The notes: generated from the sequence alone by a model not told the origin. Shown: positions 20,022 through 29,630, counted from the first letter of the stretch. The stretch: DNA of 61,507 bases from Bremia lactucae (GCF_004359215.1 NC_090610.1:12066967-12128473); one strand, 5' to 3'. Translations and numbers: made by a program.

Positions 20022-21275
20022 ATGGCTAAGCTGTTCTGTGCGATCGTAAATGCCGCAAAGGCCGCAAAGGCAGCAAAGGCCGCAAAGTCCGCGTTTTCTG
20101 TGCGAGTGGATGTAAGCGACACGGTTGATGACCTGAAACAGAAGATTAAGAAAGAGAATACGAACAAAATCACGTGTGACGCGAATGAGCTGAAGCTCTT
20201 CCTCGGAAAAAAAGACGAGGGCCGCGGTCCGTGGATTACGGAATTTGAAGTGCACAGCGGTGTCGTTAATATCAGTGGCTTTGAAGCGCTGGACGCTGCG
20301 GGGGCGCCACTCCATATTGTTGGCTTGTCTGACGAAGAAGTGTGTTTCAAAGTTACGAAAGAGCTTGCCAAAGCCAAAAAGACACCTGTTCACGTCCTAG
20401 TCTTACTTCCGAACCCGCTTGGGGAGGATGATGCGTGGAGCATTGAAAACTTGCCTTCGATGGATTCCCAAATTCAAGAAGAAATGTGGAAATCTGTGGT
20501 TCATGTTAAATCCGAAGAGGGATGCTCCGGAACAGCTATAATTGTCGATCAAACGCAGACTCACTTGTATCTGCTGACGAACTTGCATCTCTGGGTCGAT
20601 GACACATTCACTGATTCCCTAAGTGCTGACTTCAAGTCTGACATCAAAAAGTACTTGAAAAATAACCATAAGCTTAAAATAACTGGGAAAAGGAAGGGAG
20701 GCGAGATCTGTCGCACATCCTTGAGGGAATCATCGAAGAAAGCAACATTTGCATTTGACAAGCCTCAAGTTGTGTTGGAGCGGTTCGATTCCAGTATTCG
20801 AAAGTTAGTCGAAGTCCTACAATTTACCCTTGACAGTGACGTGTGCTGGTATAGTTCAAATAAGTCTGACTTGGCAATTTTTAAAATCGCTGCGCCGCGC
20901 GACAACAATCTTTCCCGATGTGGAATGTCTTCTGAATACGTTGACACGATGAATGTTCACGTGTTTGGATTCCCTGCTGCTCTTCAAGAAAAAAAGATTG
21001 GTCACGCCTACGCCATCATTCCAGCACAAATTACTGGCTGGAGCAAAACTGAAATGATGCTCTCATTTTTGTCAGCTCCTGGTCTCTCTGGGGGTCCTGT
21101 CGTGTGCTCCAAAAGGGGAGTGGCAGTGGGATATATAGGCGGTGGATTTGATGGCTCAACAATGAACGAGCAGTATGAATCGTATGCATTTTCATTTTAT
21201 GGTCTGCCATCACGCTTCCAATCTAGACTTCTTCCCATTCCTAAAGACGAAACTAAGAAAGTAGATCAAGTATAA
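20022..21275 (+). CDS. CRN (Crinkler)-family effector with C-terminal trypsin-like serine protease domain
   Basis: Intact 417-residue protein, ATG at 20022 in good context, no intron needed. Residues 1-130 are a CRN header: MAKLFCAIVN start, ubiquitin-like strands, LFLGK (59-63) for LFLAK, and HVLVLLP (124-130) for the HVLVxxP motif that ends CRN headers. Four AAK tripeptides (11-22) are inserted near the N-terminus. Residues 155-400 read as a chymotrypsin-fold protease: CSGTAIIVD (168-176), catalytic His189 in TNLHLW, Asp283 in SDLAIFKI, Ser356 in GLSGGP, so the full triad is present. The His-Asp spacing (94 residues) is long. CRN headers are known to deliver proteins into host cells, often to nuclei; a proteolytic role there is inference. 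It is the only intact gene in a 45-kb repeat region. Alternative: a CRN-like host-retained protease. Confidence 0.87.
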   Translation: MAKLFCAIVNAAKAAKAAKAAKSAFSVRVDVSDTVDDLKQKIKKENTNKITCDANELKLFLGKKDEGRGPWITEFEVHSGVVNISGFEALDAAGAPLHIVGLSDEEVCFKVTKELAKAKKTPVHVLVLLPNPLGEDDAWSIENLPSMDSQIQEEMWKSVVHVKSEEGCSGTAIIVDQTQTHLYLLTNLHLWVDDTFTDSLSADFKSDIKKYLKNNHKLKITGKRKGGEICRTSLRESSKKATFAFDKPQVVLERFDSSIRKLVEVLQFTLDSDVCWYSSNKSDLAIFKIAAPRDNNLSRCGMSSEYVDTMNVHVFGFPAALQEKKIGHAYAIIPAQITGWSKTEMMLSFLSAPGLSGGPVVCSKRGVAVGYIGGGFDGSTMNEQYESYAFSFYGLPSRFQSRLLPIPKDETKKVDQV

Positions 21276-21489
21276 CGCCAAGTATTAAGCTTCTTCATGT
21301 TGTCGTCAATTGCTTCTCAATTGCAATGATCGCGATAAGAGTCGTGTTGTAATAACCTTCATTTTGCATTTGTGACCCCACTAAAAGTTTGCTAACGAAA
21401 AAATAAAGTTTGCTAACGAGAAAAAAAATTGTTTTAAAGTCTTCTTTCAAAGCATATTTAACAGTCATAACAATTTTATCACTAAGGTG

Positions 21490-21996
21490 CAATGTTAGGA
21501 CCTACGTCCGGGAATACAGCAGCGGTGCCACCACCAGGCATGCCTCCTGCAGCGCCAGCAGCTGCGTTCATGTCAGGTTGGCAATACCTTCACGCACTTT
21601 CTGCTTGCCCTAGCATCAAGCCAATTGGTCGTCTCCGTGGCTTCTTCATCAATTCGTCTTCTTGTTGTCCTCTGAAGACTGATCCTTGAGCTTCTCGTCA
21701 TTGAACACATTACGAAGGTTGTACGAATATAGTTCTCCAATCTGTTCATGGCTTCAATACAAATCTTGTTGGCCTCATGTACTTCTCTGCCTCCGCCTCC
21801 AACACCATATGGTCAATTACCGCCTGGGCCCACTTCCAAGGTCGAAGATCAATACGTTGCGCTCTTCCAATACGTTGCGCTCTTCCAATACGTTGCGCTC
21901 TTCCAATACGTTGCGCTCTTCCCCTTCTTGTCCACGCCGTATGTGTTGATAATACGTTCAGAACGACGTTCAGACCAGCAATGGCACCGGCATTTA
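21490..21996 (-). pseudogene. HSP70 pseudogene copy 3 (ATPase scrap joined to C-terminus)
   Basis: Minus strand: INAGAIAGLNVVLNVLSTHT (ATPase lobe, about 21925-21993) is joined through an 18-bp repeat array to a C-terminal part (VIDHMVLEAEAEKYMRP) and the Gly/Pro/Met tail (AAAGAAGGMPGG, about 21500-21570). The tail arrangement with GGMPGG repeats is typical of cytosolic HSP70. Most of the gene between the two parts is deleted. It is convergent with the CRN gene. Confidence 0.75.
21850..21921. repeat. 18-bp tandem repeat, 4 copies
   Basis: CAATACGTTGCGCTCTTC repeated four times without mismatch, at the junction between the two HSP70 pieces of copy 3. Perfect copies suggest recent expansion. 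Confidence 0.92.
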
Positions 21997-21997
21997 T

Positions 21998-22285
21998 GTC
22001 GTGTGCACCGAAAGGGGAGTGCTGGTGGGGTATACGCATTACCATTTACTGGTCTGCCCAAATGCCTGATGTCGGGATTTTTCGCTCGTTCCTGAAGAGA
22101 CTAATCTAAGGAAGATGTAGAACCAGTGGGAATGCCAAATATTAAGTGCATCGTGCTATCCTCCATGACTGTCACAGTTGCAAGAATCGCATGATCAGCG
22201 TAGGAATCGTATGGAACATAGCCATTTGTTTGCGTTTGTTACCCGCTCCATTATAAGTTTGCTAACGAATAAAGGTTGCTCTCAA
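21998..22285 (+). pseudogene. CRN-protease 3'-end remnant
   Basis: Reads VVCTERGVLVGYT, matching VVCSKRGVAVGYI just after the catalytic Ser of the intact CRN gene. Further matches follow: TTTACTGGTCTGCCCA (about 22045) to TTTTATGGTCTGCCATC in the gene, CCAAATATTAAG to its downstream CCAAGTATTAAG, and AAGTTTGCTAACGA at about 22254 to 21384. The GGG region is deleted. It shows that the CRN 3' end plus the following HSP70 tail were duplicated as one unit. Confidence 0.7.
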
Positions 22286-22550
22286 TAAAAAAACGAATTG
22301 TCCAAAGCCTTTCTTCATTTGGCGCTTTTGAGGACCCTGGTCCGGGAATCCAGCAGCACCCGGCAAACCTTCGCCTGTACATTATCTGTAGAATCGTATT
22401 GGCAGCGGCGATCGTTTTCAAGGAAATCGTGTTGGGAATACCTTTAAGCTCTTTCTGCTTGCTCTCGAAGTCTTCTATCTTGGCAGACCGATGCGCATCC
22501 CGTGATGTCAATCTGTATAGAGCCATATGCACCTACATAGTCGTCTTAGT
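22285..22550 (-). pseudogene. HSP70 pseudogene copy 4 (C-terminal end)
   Basis: Minus strand reads EDFESKQKELKGIPNTI and, after a 12-residue insertion, ILQIMYRRRF, equivalent to the HSP70 EEFEAKQKELEGI..ILQKMY end. It follows the CRN remnant exactly as copy 3 follows the CRN gene. The same DNA occurs inverted at 32500-32812. Confidence 0.72.
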
Positions 22551-22570
22551 CGGTGTTATTGTTCGACTTC

Positions 22571-23308
22571 TTAAACGGTGTGTTACGTATCATAAATATT
22601 ATTTCCTATAAGTTGAATAATTAATATTTTGTCTATGAGAGGAAATAAGCAAAGAAGTCCATAATTATTATCTCTATTACTTTTGACTTAATAGTTCCAA
22701 TAATATTTTCTCTATGAGAGGAAATTAGCAAAGAAGTACAAAGTCATTATCATTATTACTTTTGACTTAATAGTTCCAATAATACCAAATTTGGTAATAT
22801 TGACGCAATACGACATAAGTTCTATTAATTGATTGATTTAAATTTGAATCAACCCGCGCTATACATTTGAGTCTGCGATCTTCTAGCGATTGGCCCCACA
22901 ATCGACTAAGGATTGTAGTAGCATTTTATCGAAACTTTATATCGAAACTTTTAATTTATAGGTGATGAAGTCAACCTCATCTCCTGGGGCAGTTTCATAT
23001 AATGTCCGTCAATCGTCATAAGACATGATTGCGCGGTGTGCAAGTAGGCACCATACATACTTAATTATTAATATGACAAAGTCAAATCAGATAGAAGATC
23101 GTTACGTAGGAAATTAATGCATAAATACTGTTCTATTTTTCTTTATTCTAAAGCCTTGGATTAAACCTTAAGTAGCAAAAACATCTTGCTACTTAGAACT
23201 TCCTCTGCACGTCCTGTACGTGAAGTAGTCGAGGCGCCCCACCTTCACTATAATCAGTGTAGGTTGACTTGTACTGTTATCAATACTAGCAAAGGGTGTC
23301 CCGTTACA
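22571..23308 (+). repeat. GyA-3 LTR, enlarged (738 bp)
   Basis: A GyA LTR about 220 bp longer than the other copies. An internal part is duplicated in tandem (about 22628-22706 and 22707-22786, each with CTATGAGAGGAAAT), and 22866-23000 is an insertion resembling GyA protease-region DNA (GAGTCTGCGATCTTCTAG, as at 5193). Its start is degenerate (TTAAACGG). A PBS follows at 23309. Confidence 0.82.
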
Positions 23309-23469
23309 CCTGGTAGCACTTCGTAGTCCGCTCAACGGTCCACGCGATTCGTCCAACATTGGACATGATCGATGAAAAAAGAAGGAGGAAGCTGTCAAGC
23401 CCCTCAACAAGGCTATAACGCAACGCGTAAAAGGTTCTCTTATTTGAACCACCTTGAATGGAGAGCTAT
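23309..23469 (+). pseudogene. GyA-3 gag start, cut off by GyB
   Basis: PBS (CCTGGTAGCACTTCGTAGTC) then a leader and the first 40 codons of GyA gag from about 23364, with frameshifts. The sequence stops mid-gag at 23469, where the GyB LTR end begins. Confidence 0.7.
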
Positions 23470-23785
23470 TGTAGCGGAGCTACCTCGCTTCTATCACATC
23501 ATGGAATTCCTTAATCAAGGAAAAAAATGAATCCGTAGGTTCTTTAAGGATCGATGACCAATTCCGCGCACTAAGCGCAGCTTTTATGTCATCCAGGGCA
23601 GATCGTCTAAAGTGTCGATGAGTTTAATTCAATGGTTGGTCGAATGGCCACCATCTCAGATAAGTCGCCAGCCTTTAAGGCTCGGCCTCACTCATCAACC
23701 GACATTTCGTCTAGCCCTAAAAGAGCATGTAACGAAGGGATTACCACAAGGCTAATTTCCCCCTCAATGTTACCGGTTACACCAT

Positions 23786-24406
23786 TTACAAGCGTGTGTA
23801 ATCGCTAATTCGTATCACTTTGTGGGAGGGTAACAACGCTTCGTGTCCCTCCTGCCTTGGAGTGGAGACAATACGCCTATTAAAGACCGGGACATTTACA
23901 CCCCCGAATTTTCCCGCCTGTATAGATTCTTTATCAGACATGGTGTCTAATTTGACATTCGATAAGGAGTTAGGTAAGTCAGCATCCTTATCCAGCGAAA
24001 GTCTACTTGTCGCTTCACGTGAGTTAAAAGGGTTTGACCCAAAATGCCCTGGCGAACCGCCAGTAGTGTCATTATTGACACTCAGTATGGTGCCGCCTCG
24101 GCCGACCATACTCGGGGGACTTAGACGTACGACTCCACGTATCTCAGGGATATTGTTCTCTCGATGATTCGGCCTTAGGCCAACTTTGCTTTCAGCATCC
24201 AGTGAATCGTTATAACAGCGAGTGTCACTAGACGGAGTACGTGGCGTTCCACTTCCTTCTACTGAGTCGGGCTCAGAATGAATGTTTTTATCATCGGAGT
24301 TTCTTAAGTCAGACATTCCAATGTCTAAAACACTGACAGACTCATTCAATGATCCGCGCCAATAGCGCTTTTGTTGCCTTGCAAAGGTGGGCTCATGACT
24401 CTTCAA
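23786..24406 (-). CDS. GyB linker ORF after protease (206 aa)
   Basis: An open minus frame from ATG 24406 to a stop at 23786, polar and Ser/Asp-rich, with no recognised domain. It lies where the protease-RT spacer of a gypsy polyprotein would be. It may be part of the polyprotein or a fused unrelated sequence; the clean frame over 200 codons is notable next to a broken gag. Confidence 0.45.
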   Translation of the reverse strand: MKSHEPTFARQQKRYWRGSLNESVSVLDIGMSDLRNSDDKNIHSEPDSVEGSGTPRTPSSDTRCYNDSLDAESKVGLRPNHRENNIPEIRGVVRLSPPSMVGRGGTILSVNNDTTGGSPGHFGSNPFNSREATSRLSLDKDADLPNSLSNVKLDTMSDKESIQAGKFGGVNVPVFNRRIVSTPRQEGHEALLPSHKVIRISDYTRL

Positions 24407-24459
24407 AACTTTGCTAGGAACATTGCGCGTGGCGCCTTAGGTCTTAGACCTCCAATCGA

Positions 24460-24790
24460 TCCATGGCATATGGTGATCTAGCCAGGCCATACCAAGGATG
24501 AGATCATATCTCGAATCCGAAGCAAGGACAAAAAAGCGTTCCAAAGTCCAGAAATTTCATACCTAAGGTTAATGAAACTTTGGAAACGGTGACACGAGTC
24601 CTAGTCGCTAAGCAAACAGTGATAGCATCACCTTCATGCACTTTAAGCGCCTCAACGTATTGTTGATTTCTTTCAAGGGAAAAGCGTCGAGCATGTTTGC
24701 ATGACGCTCCTGAGTCAACAAAAATTGACCACGGCTTATAAAAGCCCTATACAGCTGCTTGAGCGACTAGCAAGTCAGGCTTGTACTCTC
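24460..24790 (-). pseudogene. GyB retropepsin
   Basis: Minus strand reads WSIFVDSGASCKHARRFSL with the catalytic DSG, then VTVSKVSLTLGMKFLDFGTL, and after a frameshift the flap-distal YDLILGMAWLDH. Length and order fit an aspartic protease of a gypsy element. A stop precedes it. Confidence 0.75.
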
Positions 24791-24906
24791 GCTCCGTGCC
24801 AATAAGCTCCGAACTAACTGGAACTAGGTTCTGTTTACTCTCACCTCCTAGAGGTTCAACAGAGTCTAGATATTCCCCATTAGGGCGCCCCGCACCTACT
24901 GGGTGA

Positions 24907-25330
24907 CTTGTTGCATAGAGGGTTCTCAACTATTGAACAAAGCCCCCTAGGGACCGTTTACCCTGTCGAGTCGCTCGGAGCCGTGCTCGCATGCGAAAAA
25001 CCTGATCAGGCGGTGCAAACATGCTACTCATTTGCGTTTTTCAGCGAATCCCATGAGGGAAAAGCGTCGTTTACGGGCGTACTGCACGATAGTGCCCACT
25101 CCGTAGCTCTACCTCCGAGTTTGGATATGCCACAATGGCTTTTCAACACTCCGGCAACAAATGGCCATAGCCACCTTTTGTCGTTCTGTTAAGAACAATG
25201 CGGATCCAATGGACATTTCCATCTGCTTAATATAAGAAGAGACATTTTCTCCCTCATTTCTCTCAAATGTCTTCACATATACAGCTAGAGGGCAAATTCT
25301 CTGCTCTGAGTCAGTACAGAGATGTACCAG
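24907..25330 (-). pseudogene. GyB gag
   Basis: Minus strand: [29 protein letters not shown], then FAPPDQVFRMRARLRATRQG and KRSLGGFVQ followed by a stop and LRTL. This is the Retrotrans_gag core with three stops or shifts. The C-terminal half and a normal zinc knuckle are deleted before the protease. Confidence 0.7.
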
Positions 25331-25352
25331 ATTGACTACGAGTGCTACCAGG

Positions 25353-25837
25353 TGTAGCGGTGCTACCTCGCTCCTAAAGTCAGAGAAAGACTTTAGGCTC
25401 AGAGAGTCACTTAGTTGTATTGAACTAATGAATTTAACAACTCTGGGAGTCGTACAAGATATTTAAGCTTAAGGAATTCTAGTGCCCAAGATGATATACC
25501 TTAGAAAGGCTTCTATCTTTGACAGATCAATGCGCAAGCCTTAAGAAGGCACTTAACGCTTTAAGACCAAAAGAATAACTGCACTTTATAATTATTTAAA
25601 ACTTAAAAAAAGGTTACCCTAGCTAATTTAAAATAGATTTCGGTATTTTTAAATCAGCATTTGGCGAACTTTTTATGTATTGGCCGCCAGATTTGTATCT
25701 GACGGCGACTATATTTGTTACCCATAAAAAATGGAATTTGAGTGACTTACTCTTTTAGAATCGGGTAAAAGGGTATTTTACCCATAAAGTAGATGTACCA
25801 CAACAACGGTTCTTCAATCGATGTGTGCCCCATTATA
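25353..25837 (-). repeat. GyB 5' LTR (485 bp)
   Basis: Bounded by the PBS on one side and by a start matching the fragment at 16857. Terminal bases T...A are imperfect at the 5' end (TATAATGG for TGTAATGG). Confidence 0.65.
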
Positions 25838-25948
25838 CCCTCCTTCATCAGACTGTTGACACCTAGTGACAACATTTGCTTCATTTCCTCTTTGAGATCG
25901 GAATCTAAACAACTAACCGTTTGGTTGTGTTTTTAATTCCTTTGTCTC

Positions 25949-26551
25949 ATGTCAATCAAGCGTGAGTCACAGAGTCTTAGCAACTTCCTCGACGATGAGG
26001 GAATGGTGGACTTTGAAAGTCACTCTCCATCAGAGGGTGAGGAGAAAGGGCATCGCTCTTACACGTCTTCTCCTCCGGATGAACGTCGGTGGGCCCCGAA
26101 TCTGTTTTCCAGAACGTGGTGCTGCTGATGCCTTTAACTGCATTGAGTAGGACACGGGACCTTGAGTCTAACATCATAAAGAATCCGCTTAATGAAGAGC
26201 AAGAGCGGATAATCTTCATAGAGGAAAAAGCTCGTCTTCGAGCTGCCAAGATTGCGAAAGCTATAGCTCATAGTGAATACAGATTCACTCCGCTTAATGC
26301 AAACGAGCGTCTCAAAGAAATCGCAGGTCACAGCTTGACCATCTGGATCTCGTAGCGAGAACGCCAGAGGAGGCCGCTACTCGCGATGCTCTTCATGAGC
26401 GATACCTTACGCCAAGGATAATGACGCGAAGTCAGTATCTGACGCGTTTACGTAATCAAGCCCATGGGGCTTCGGTGTCCTCCATGAGGGAAATTTCAAT
26501 CGTTTCGTTTCCAAACGAAACAAGGAGTGAAAATGAAGTCTCTTTTGAGAG
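25949..26551 (+). pseudogene. Frame-broken ORF, gag-like or unknown, coiled-coil
   Basis: ATG 25949 gives MSIKRESQSLSNFLDDEGMV and an acidic Ser-rich start. A shift near 26110-26128 leads to LNEEQERIIFIEEKARLRAA (coiled coil) up to about 26330, and a second shift to TPEEAATRDALHERYLTPRI with a stop at 26549-26551. The three frames form one logical product of about 200 residues. No family recognised. The retroelement setting suggests a gag of GyC or a related element. Confidence 0.4.
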
Positions 26552-26747
26552 CTGAGTTCACCGAGCCCGCCGCCTCCGTAATATTTAGAATATCAGAGAT
26601 TCTGCGATGCGGCTGATTTTCGTTTGAAACGGAAGCTTCGCTTCGATTTCGCAAAGCTCAAGGCCATTGGCTAGTTACGTTCGGCATCAATGCCACAAAA
26701 CGAAGAAAGGCCTAGCCGATATTTCAGTGATCGGTTGACCGTACAAT

Positions 26748-27154
26748 TATGGATCACAGCCGCAGTAAGGCTGTAGATCCACCCAATCCCACGTCTAGTG
26801 GTGGGAAGCGTCGTTTGACTCAAGTTGACCCTAAGCTTGGTGCTCAGAAACGTCAACGGCGTACGGACAATCTTGCCGAAGAGGTACCTCGAACTCCTTA
26901 GTTTTCAGAAGAAGGGTTCCCTAGCCACTTCACCAGATACTGGTATTGGCCCTTACGACGACGTCTTCTTAAAAGTTTCTTCTCATGAAACTGCAGGTTC
27001 CCCCGCGCATCAAGCAGCGCGAGAGGGGGCCGAAATTTCGGTCGAAGCATTTGATGCTTTAAGGAACAAGGTGAAACTTCTTTTTGCGGTCCTTGCTCGG
27101 GTTGAGAGCTCTTTTAAGGCGGTTCGGGACCGTCTTTCAACAATGGATCGTTAG
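26748..27154 (+). pseudogene. Second frame-broken ORF, unknown
   Basis: MDHSRSKAVDPPNPTSSGGK begins at 26748 and continues basic to a stop near 26900, after which another frame reads SPDTGIGPYDDVFLKVSSHE and ends with a helical LLFAVLARVESSFKAVRDRL (stop 27152-27154). Probably the leader or gag part of a retroelement; no domain recognised. Confidence 0.35.
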
Positions 27155-27164
27155 CAGCCTCGTT

Positions 27165-27240
27165 TAGAGGGCCGTTTCGTGCAGGACTCCGAAAGGATCG
27201 AAACTCTGACAAAAATGGCGGGAATCTTTGTCATAACATT
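27165..27240 (+). mobile_element. GyA integrase scrap
   Basis: GGGCCGTTTCGTGCAGGACT and the following 50 bases match GyA integrase DNA at 39948 and 8350. Isolated fragment; 27241-27479 holds nothing I recognise. Confidence 0.4.
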
Positions 27241-27479
27241 CGTTCATGACAGAGGAGGCCTATCGTCAACCTTGATAATGGCAATCATTTTTCGCTGCTT
27301 GTCATTTGACGCGTGTTGACGGCTTGGAATGCCACCCTGTGACATCGGGGTCAAAGGCGACGGGACCAATGGACCCATCGATTAAACGATCCGGGTCCAA
27401 ATGCCGGCATGACATTGCAGCGGTAATTTTAGCAGAGAACGAACGGGTAGCAAAAACGGGCAGTCAATTTACTAAGTAG

Positions 27480-28740
27480 CAGTTCTGCGCAATATGTAAC
27501 ACGACCGCCTGTCTCGGCGCAAGCGCTTTCAAGTCCACCTGGGAAGGGCCCGATATTGCTTAAGCAAGCTAACGTAGAACGCTGGGTGTGTACGCAGCTT
27601 GCTATGAAGGTTTAGCGTATAGGCTAGGCTCTTCTTGGCCACGACCGTAAATGGTTCAATAAAGCGCGGGCGCAATTTGGTCTTGTAGACCGCGGAAATC
27701 AAGTTGGTAGGTAGATTATTAGCGTTCAGTAAAGCTCGATCTCCGACCATATAAGAATTAATACAGCTTCTGCTTTTGGCATCTGCTAGTTCTTTTTGTT
27801 TGTCTTGGCTATCAGTCATCGTATCCCTTACATGTCTTAATGCACTAAATCGCGTCGCGAGAAACTCGCTTACTTGTTTCCGAGCGGTAGCAGGGCTGAT
27901 ATTAGCAAGCCTATCTGCTAATTCTCCCCCACCAAGCCCTGAACTACGCAGTGGTATCGTTAATGGAACGCGTGGGTGGGAAAGACCGTTTACATAGAAC
28001 GGAGTATAGCCTGTAGAGGCATGTACAGCGTTATTTAACGCAAACTCCACCACTGGGAGCATGAAGCTGTGACGCTTTGGTATCTGAGCACACACACTGC
28101 GTAAAACGTCTTCAATGACGCGATTGACACGTTCGTTTGACCATCGGTCTGCGTATGGTCCGCAAGGGACATATCTGGTGTCAAGCACTAAAAGAATAAT
28201 TTCCAGAATTTGCCCGTGAAAGTTTCGATCCAAGACAATTGCCACTGGCAAACCGTGTTGTCGAAACACGCGGTCAATTAACAGCCTTGCTTTACCTTCA
28301 CCATCAATGGATTACGGCATAGCCGCTAAGTGAGCCGTTTTGCTCAATCGGTCAGGAAAGACCACGATGCCGGAGTTACCGGTCGAATCTTTCGGTCGAT
28401 CGAGAACAAAACCCACACTAATAAACTCCTAACAACCTATGGGTACGAGCAGACTTGCCAGTGGCGCAGCAGCATGCGCCGAGGGTTTAATTCTTTAGCT
28501 AATTTCGCATGTGCGAACGTATGTGCTGACCCATTTATTAAGTTTGGGCCACCAATAAATCTGGCTGACATGGCCATAGGTCTTTTCTTTACCGAGATGA
28601 CCATTAAGAACAGTATCGTGCCTGTGCCTTATAGAGGATTCAGTACTTCAAATCCTTATCGTGAGGCACAACGACACGCGGAGGGTCCGCGATGTCTGTG
28701 CAATAAAGCAACAGGTCGTTATCGATAAAAAATCGATGAA
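27480..28740 (-). pseudogene. GyC integrase (C-terminal two thirds clean)
   Basis: From 28269 to 27529 one clean minus frame of 246 codons holds the second half of the catalytic core (NERVNRVIEDVLRSVCAQ, EFALNNAVHASTGYTPFYVN with a catalytic-type E region upstream altered) and the C-terminal SH3-like domain (VGDRALLNANNLPTN, LRPRFIEPFTVVAKKSLAYT, THPAFYVSLLKQYR). Above 28269 the H2C2 domain and first Asp region (IVVFPDRLSKTAHLAAMP) are present but shifted. The catalytic stretch SDRDPRF expected after VAIV reads LDRNFHG, so activity is doubtful. No chromodomain follows. Confidence 0.82.
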
Positions 28741-29630
28741 AACTTGCACGCAAACGTGCCGGTAATTTAATACCCGAATCCGAGTTCTTTAGGCTCGTAG
28801 CAGAGCTACACACTGTTCATCCTTGGCGTAAGCCGAACGCCTTGATTCAGGAATAGGCGACGTGATAGTCGTGAAATGAGAGAGCTCATAATCCGGGGCC
28901 TGCGTGATAACGCATCGGCCAAAGCATCTCACTTGCCAGACTTATACTTCACCTCGAAGTTGTATTCGGCGAAAAGGGATAGCCATCGGGCCATTCTCTG
29001 TGAGAGAAGGGGTGACTTAGCCGCAGTGCGTAATAACGCGTGATATGTTTATATCAGAAACGGCTTAGAGCCGAGCAGATAAATTCTTAACTTGACAAGA
29101 GCATACGTCAAAGCAAGTAACTCTTTGTCATGGACTGGGCGGTTCTTTCCGCAGCTTTAAGCTGCTTAGACTCGGACGCAATAAAATGATCACGTACATC
29201 ATCATCTGGTTGTAACAGAGCACTGCCAATGGTAAAATTTGATGCGTCACAGACGACACTGAATGGCCAATTTGGATTTGGCAGTGCCAGGATCGGGGCA
29301 TGGATAAGACTATCCTTAACTGCTCGAAAAGCATTATGTTCGGCGCAAGTCCAACACCATTCTGTATCCTTTCTAAGAAAATTAGATAATGGCCTAGCCA
29401 TAACAACGTAATTTTCGCTATATTTGTGTAAATAATTGGCGAGACCCAACCACTTACGCAAATCCGTTTGGCCAATCTACTATGGCTTTTACTTTAGCGG
29501 GATCCGCTCTAAGGCCTCGCTTTCCAATGAAGCATTCTTAAAATGGAGTTTCGAATGGGAGATTTGCTATCTCGTACCATTCCCGCCTCTTGCTTAGCAC
29601 GGAAGAAATCTTCAATGACGTCACACTGCT
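28741..29630 (-). pseudogene. GyC RNase H and end of reverse transcriptase
   Basis: Minus frame 29461-29108 reads RKWLGLANYLHKYSENYVVM (RT connection), WPFSVVCDASNFTIGSALLQ (first RNase H Asp) and SKQLKAAERT. Further down, FEVKYKSGK (about 28940) is the RNase H end. Above 29461 only the RT thumb (GKRGLRADPAKVKAIVDW, 29475-29540) remains. The fingers and palm are missing because the element switches to GyA at 29631. Confidence 0.75.

Larger units (their letters stand above)
22262..23469 (+). repeat. Large inverted repeat, left arm
   Basis: HSP70 fossil, GyA LTR and gag start in one block, the reverse complement of 31588-32812. Identity is high by eye throughout, including the HSP70/LTR junction (GACTTCTTAAACGGTGTGTT) and both LTR anomalies. 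The arm ends where GyB begins. Confidence 0.85.
23470..25837 (-). mobile_element. GyB: truncated Ty3/gypsy element, minus strand
   Basis: LTR at 25353-25837 (minus; ends CCGCTACA, starts TATAATGGGGCACACATCG) is followed on the minus strand by a PBS (CCTGGTAGCACTCGTAGTC), gag, protease and a linker ORF. A remnant of the 3' LTR starts at 23470 (TGTAGCGGAGCTACCTCGCT). RT, RNase H and integrase are absent, so this is a deletion derivative. It interrupts GyA-3 gag, but no target duplication or resumed gag is seen at 25838. Confidence 0.72.

Noticed and set aside
19934..20393. Two minus-strand frames with AFAAFAAF or CGLCGLCG repeats opposite the CRN start
   Set aside because: They are shadows of the AAK-repeat DNA and of the CRN header; no domain or promoter supports them.
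22251..22532. A 93-residue frame repeated at 32506 that could pass for a conserved small protein
   Set aside because: It is the HSP70 C-terminus in the two inverted arms, preserved by duplication and not by function.
24908..25192. A 94-residue plus-strand frame over GyB
   Set aside because: The minus strand carries recognisable gag motifs here, so the plus frame is a shadow.
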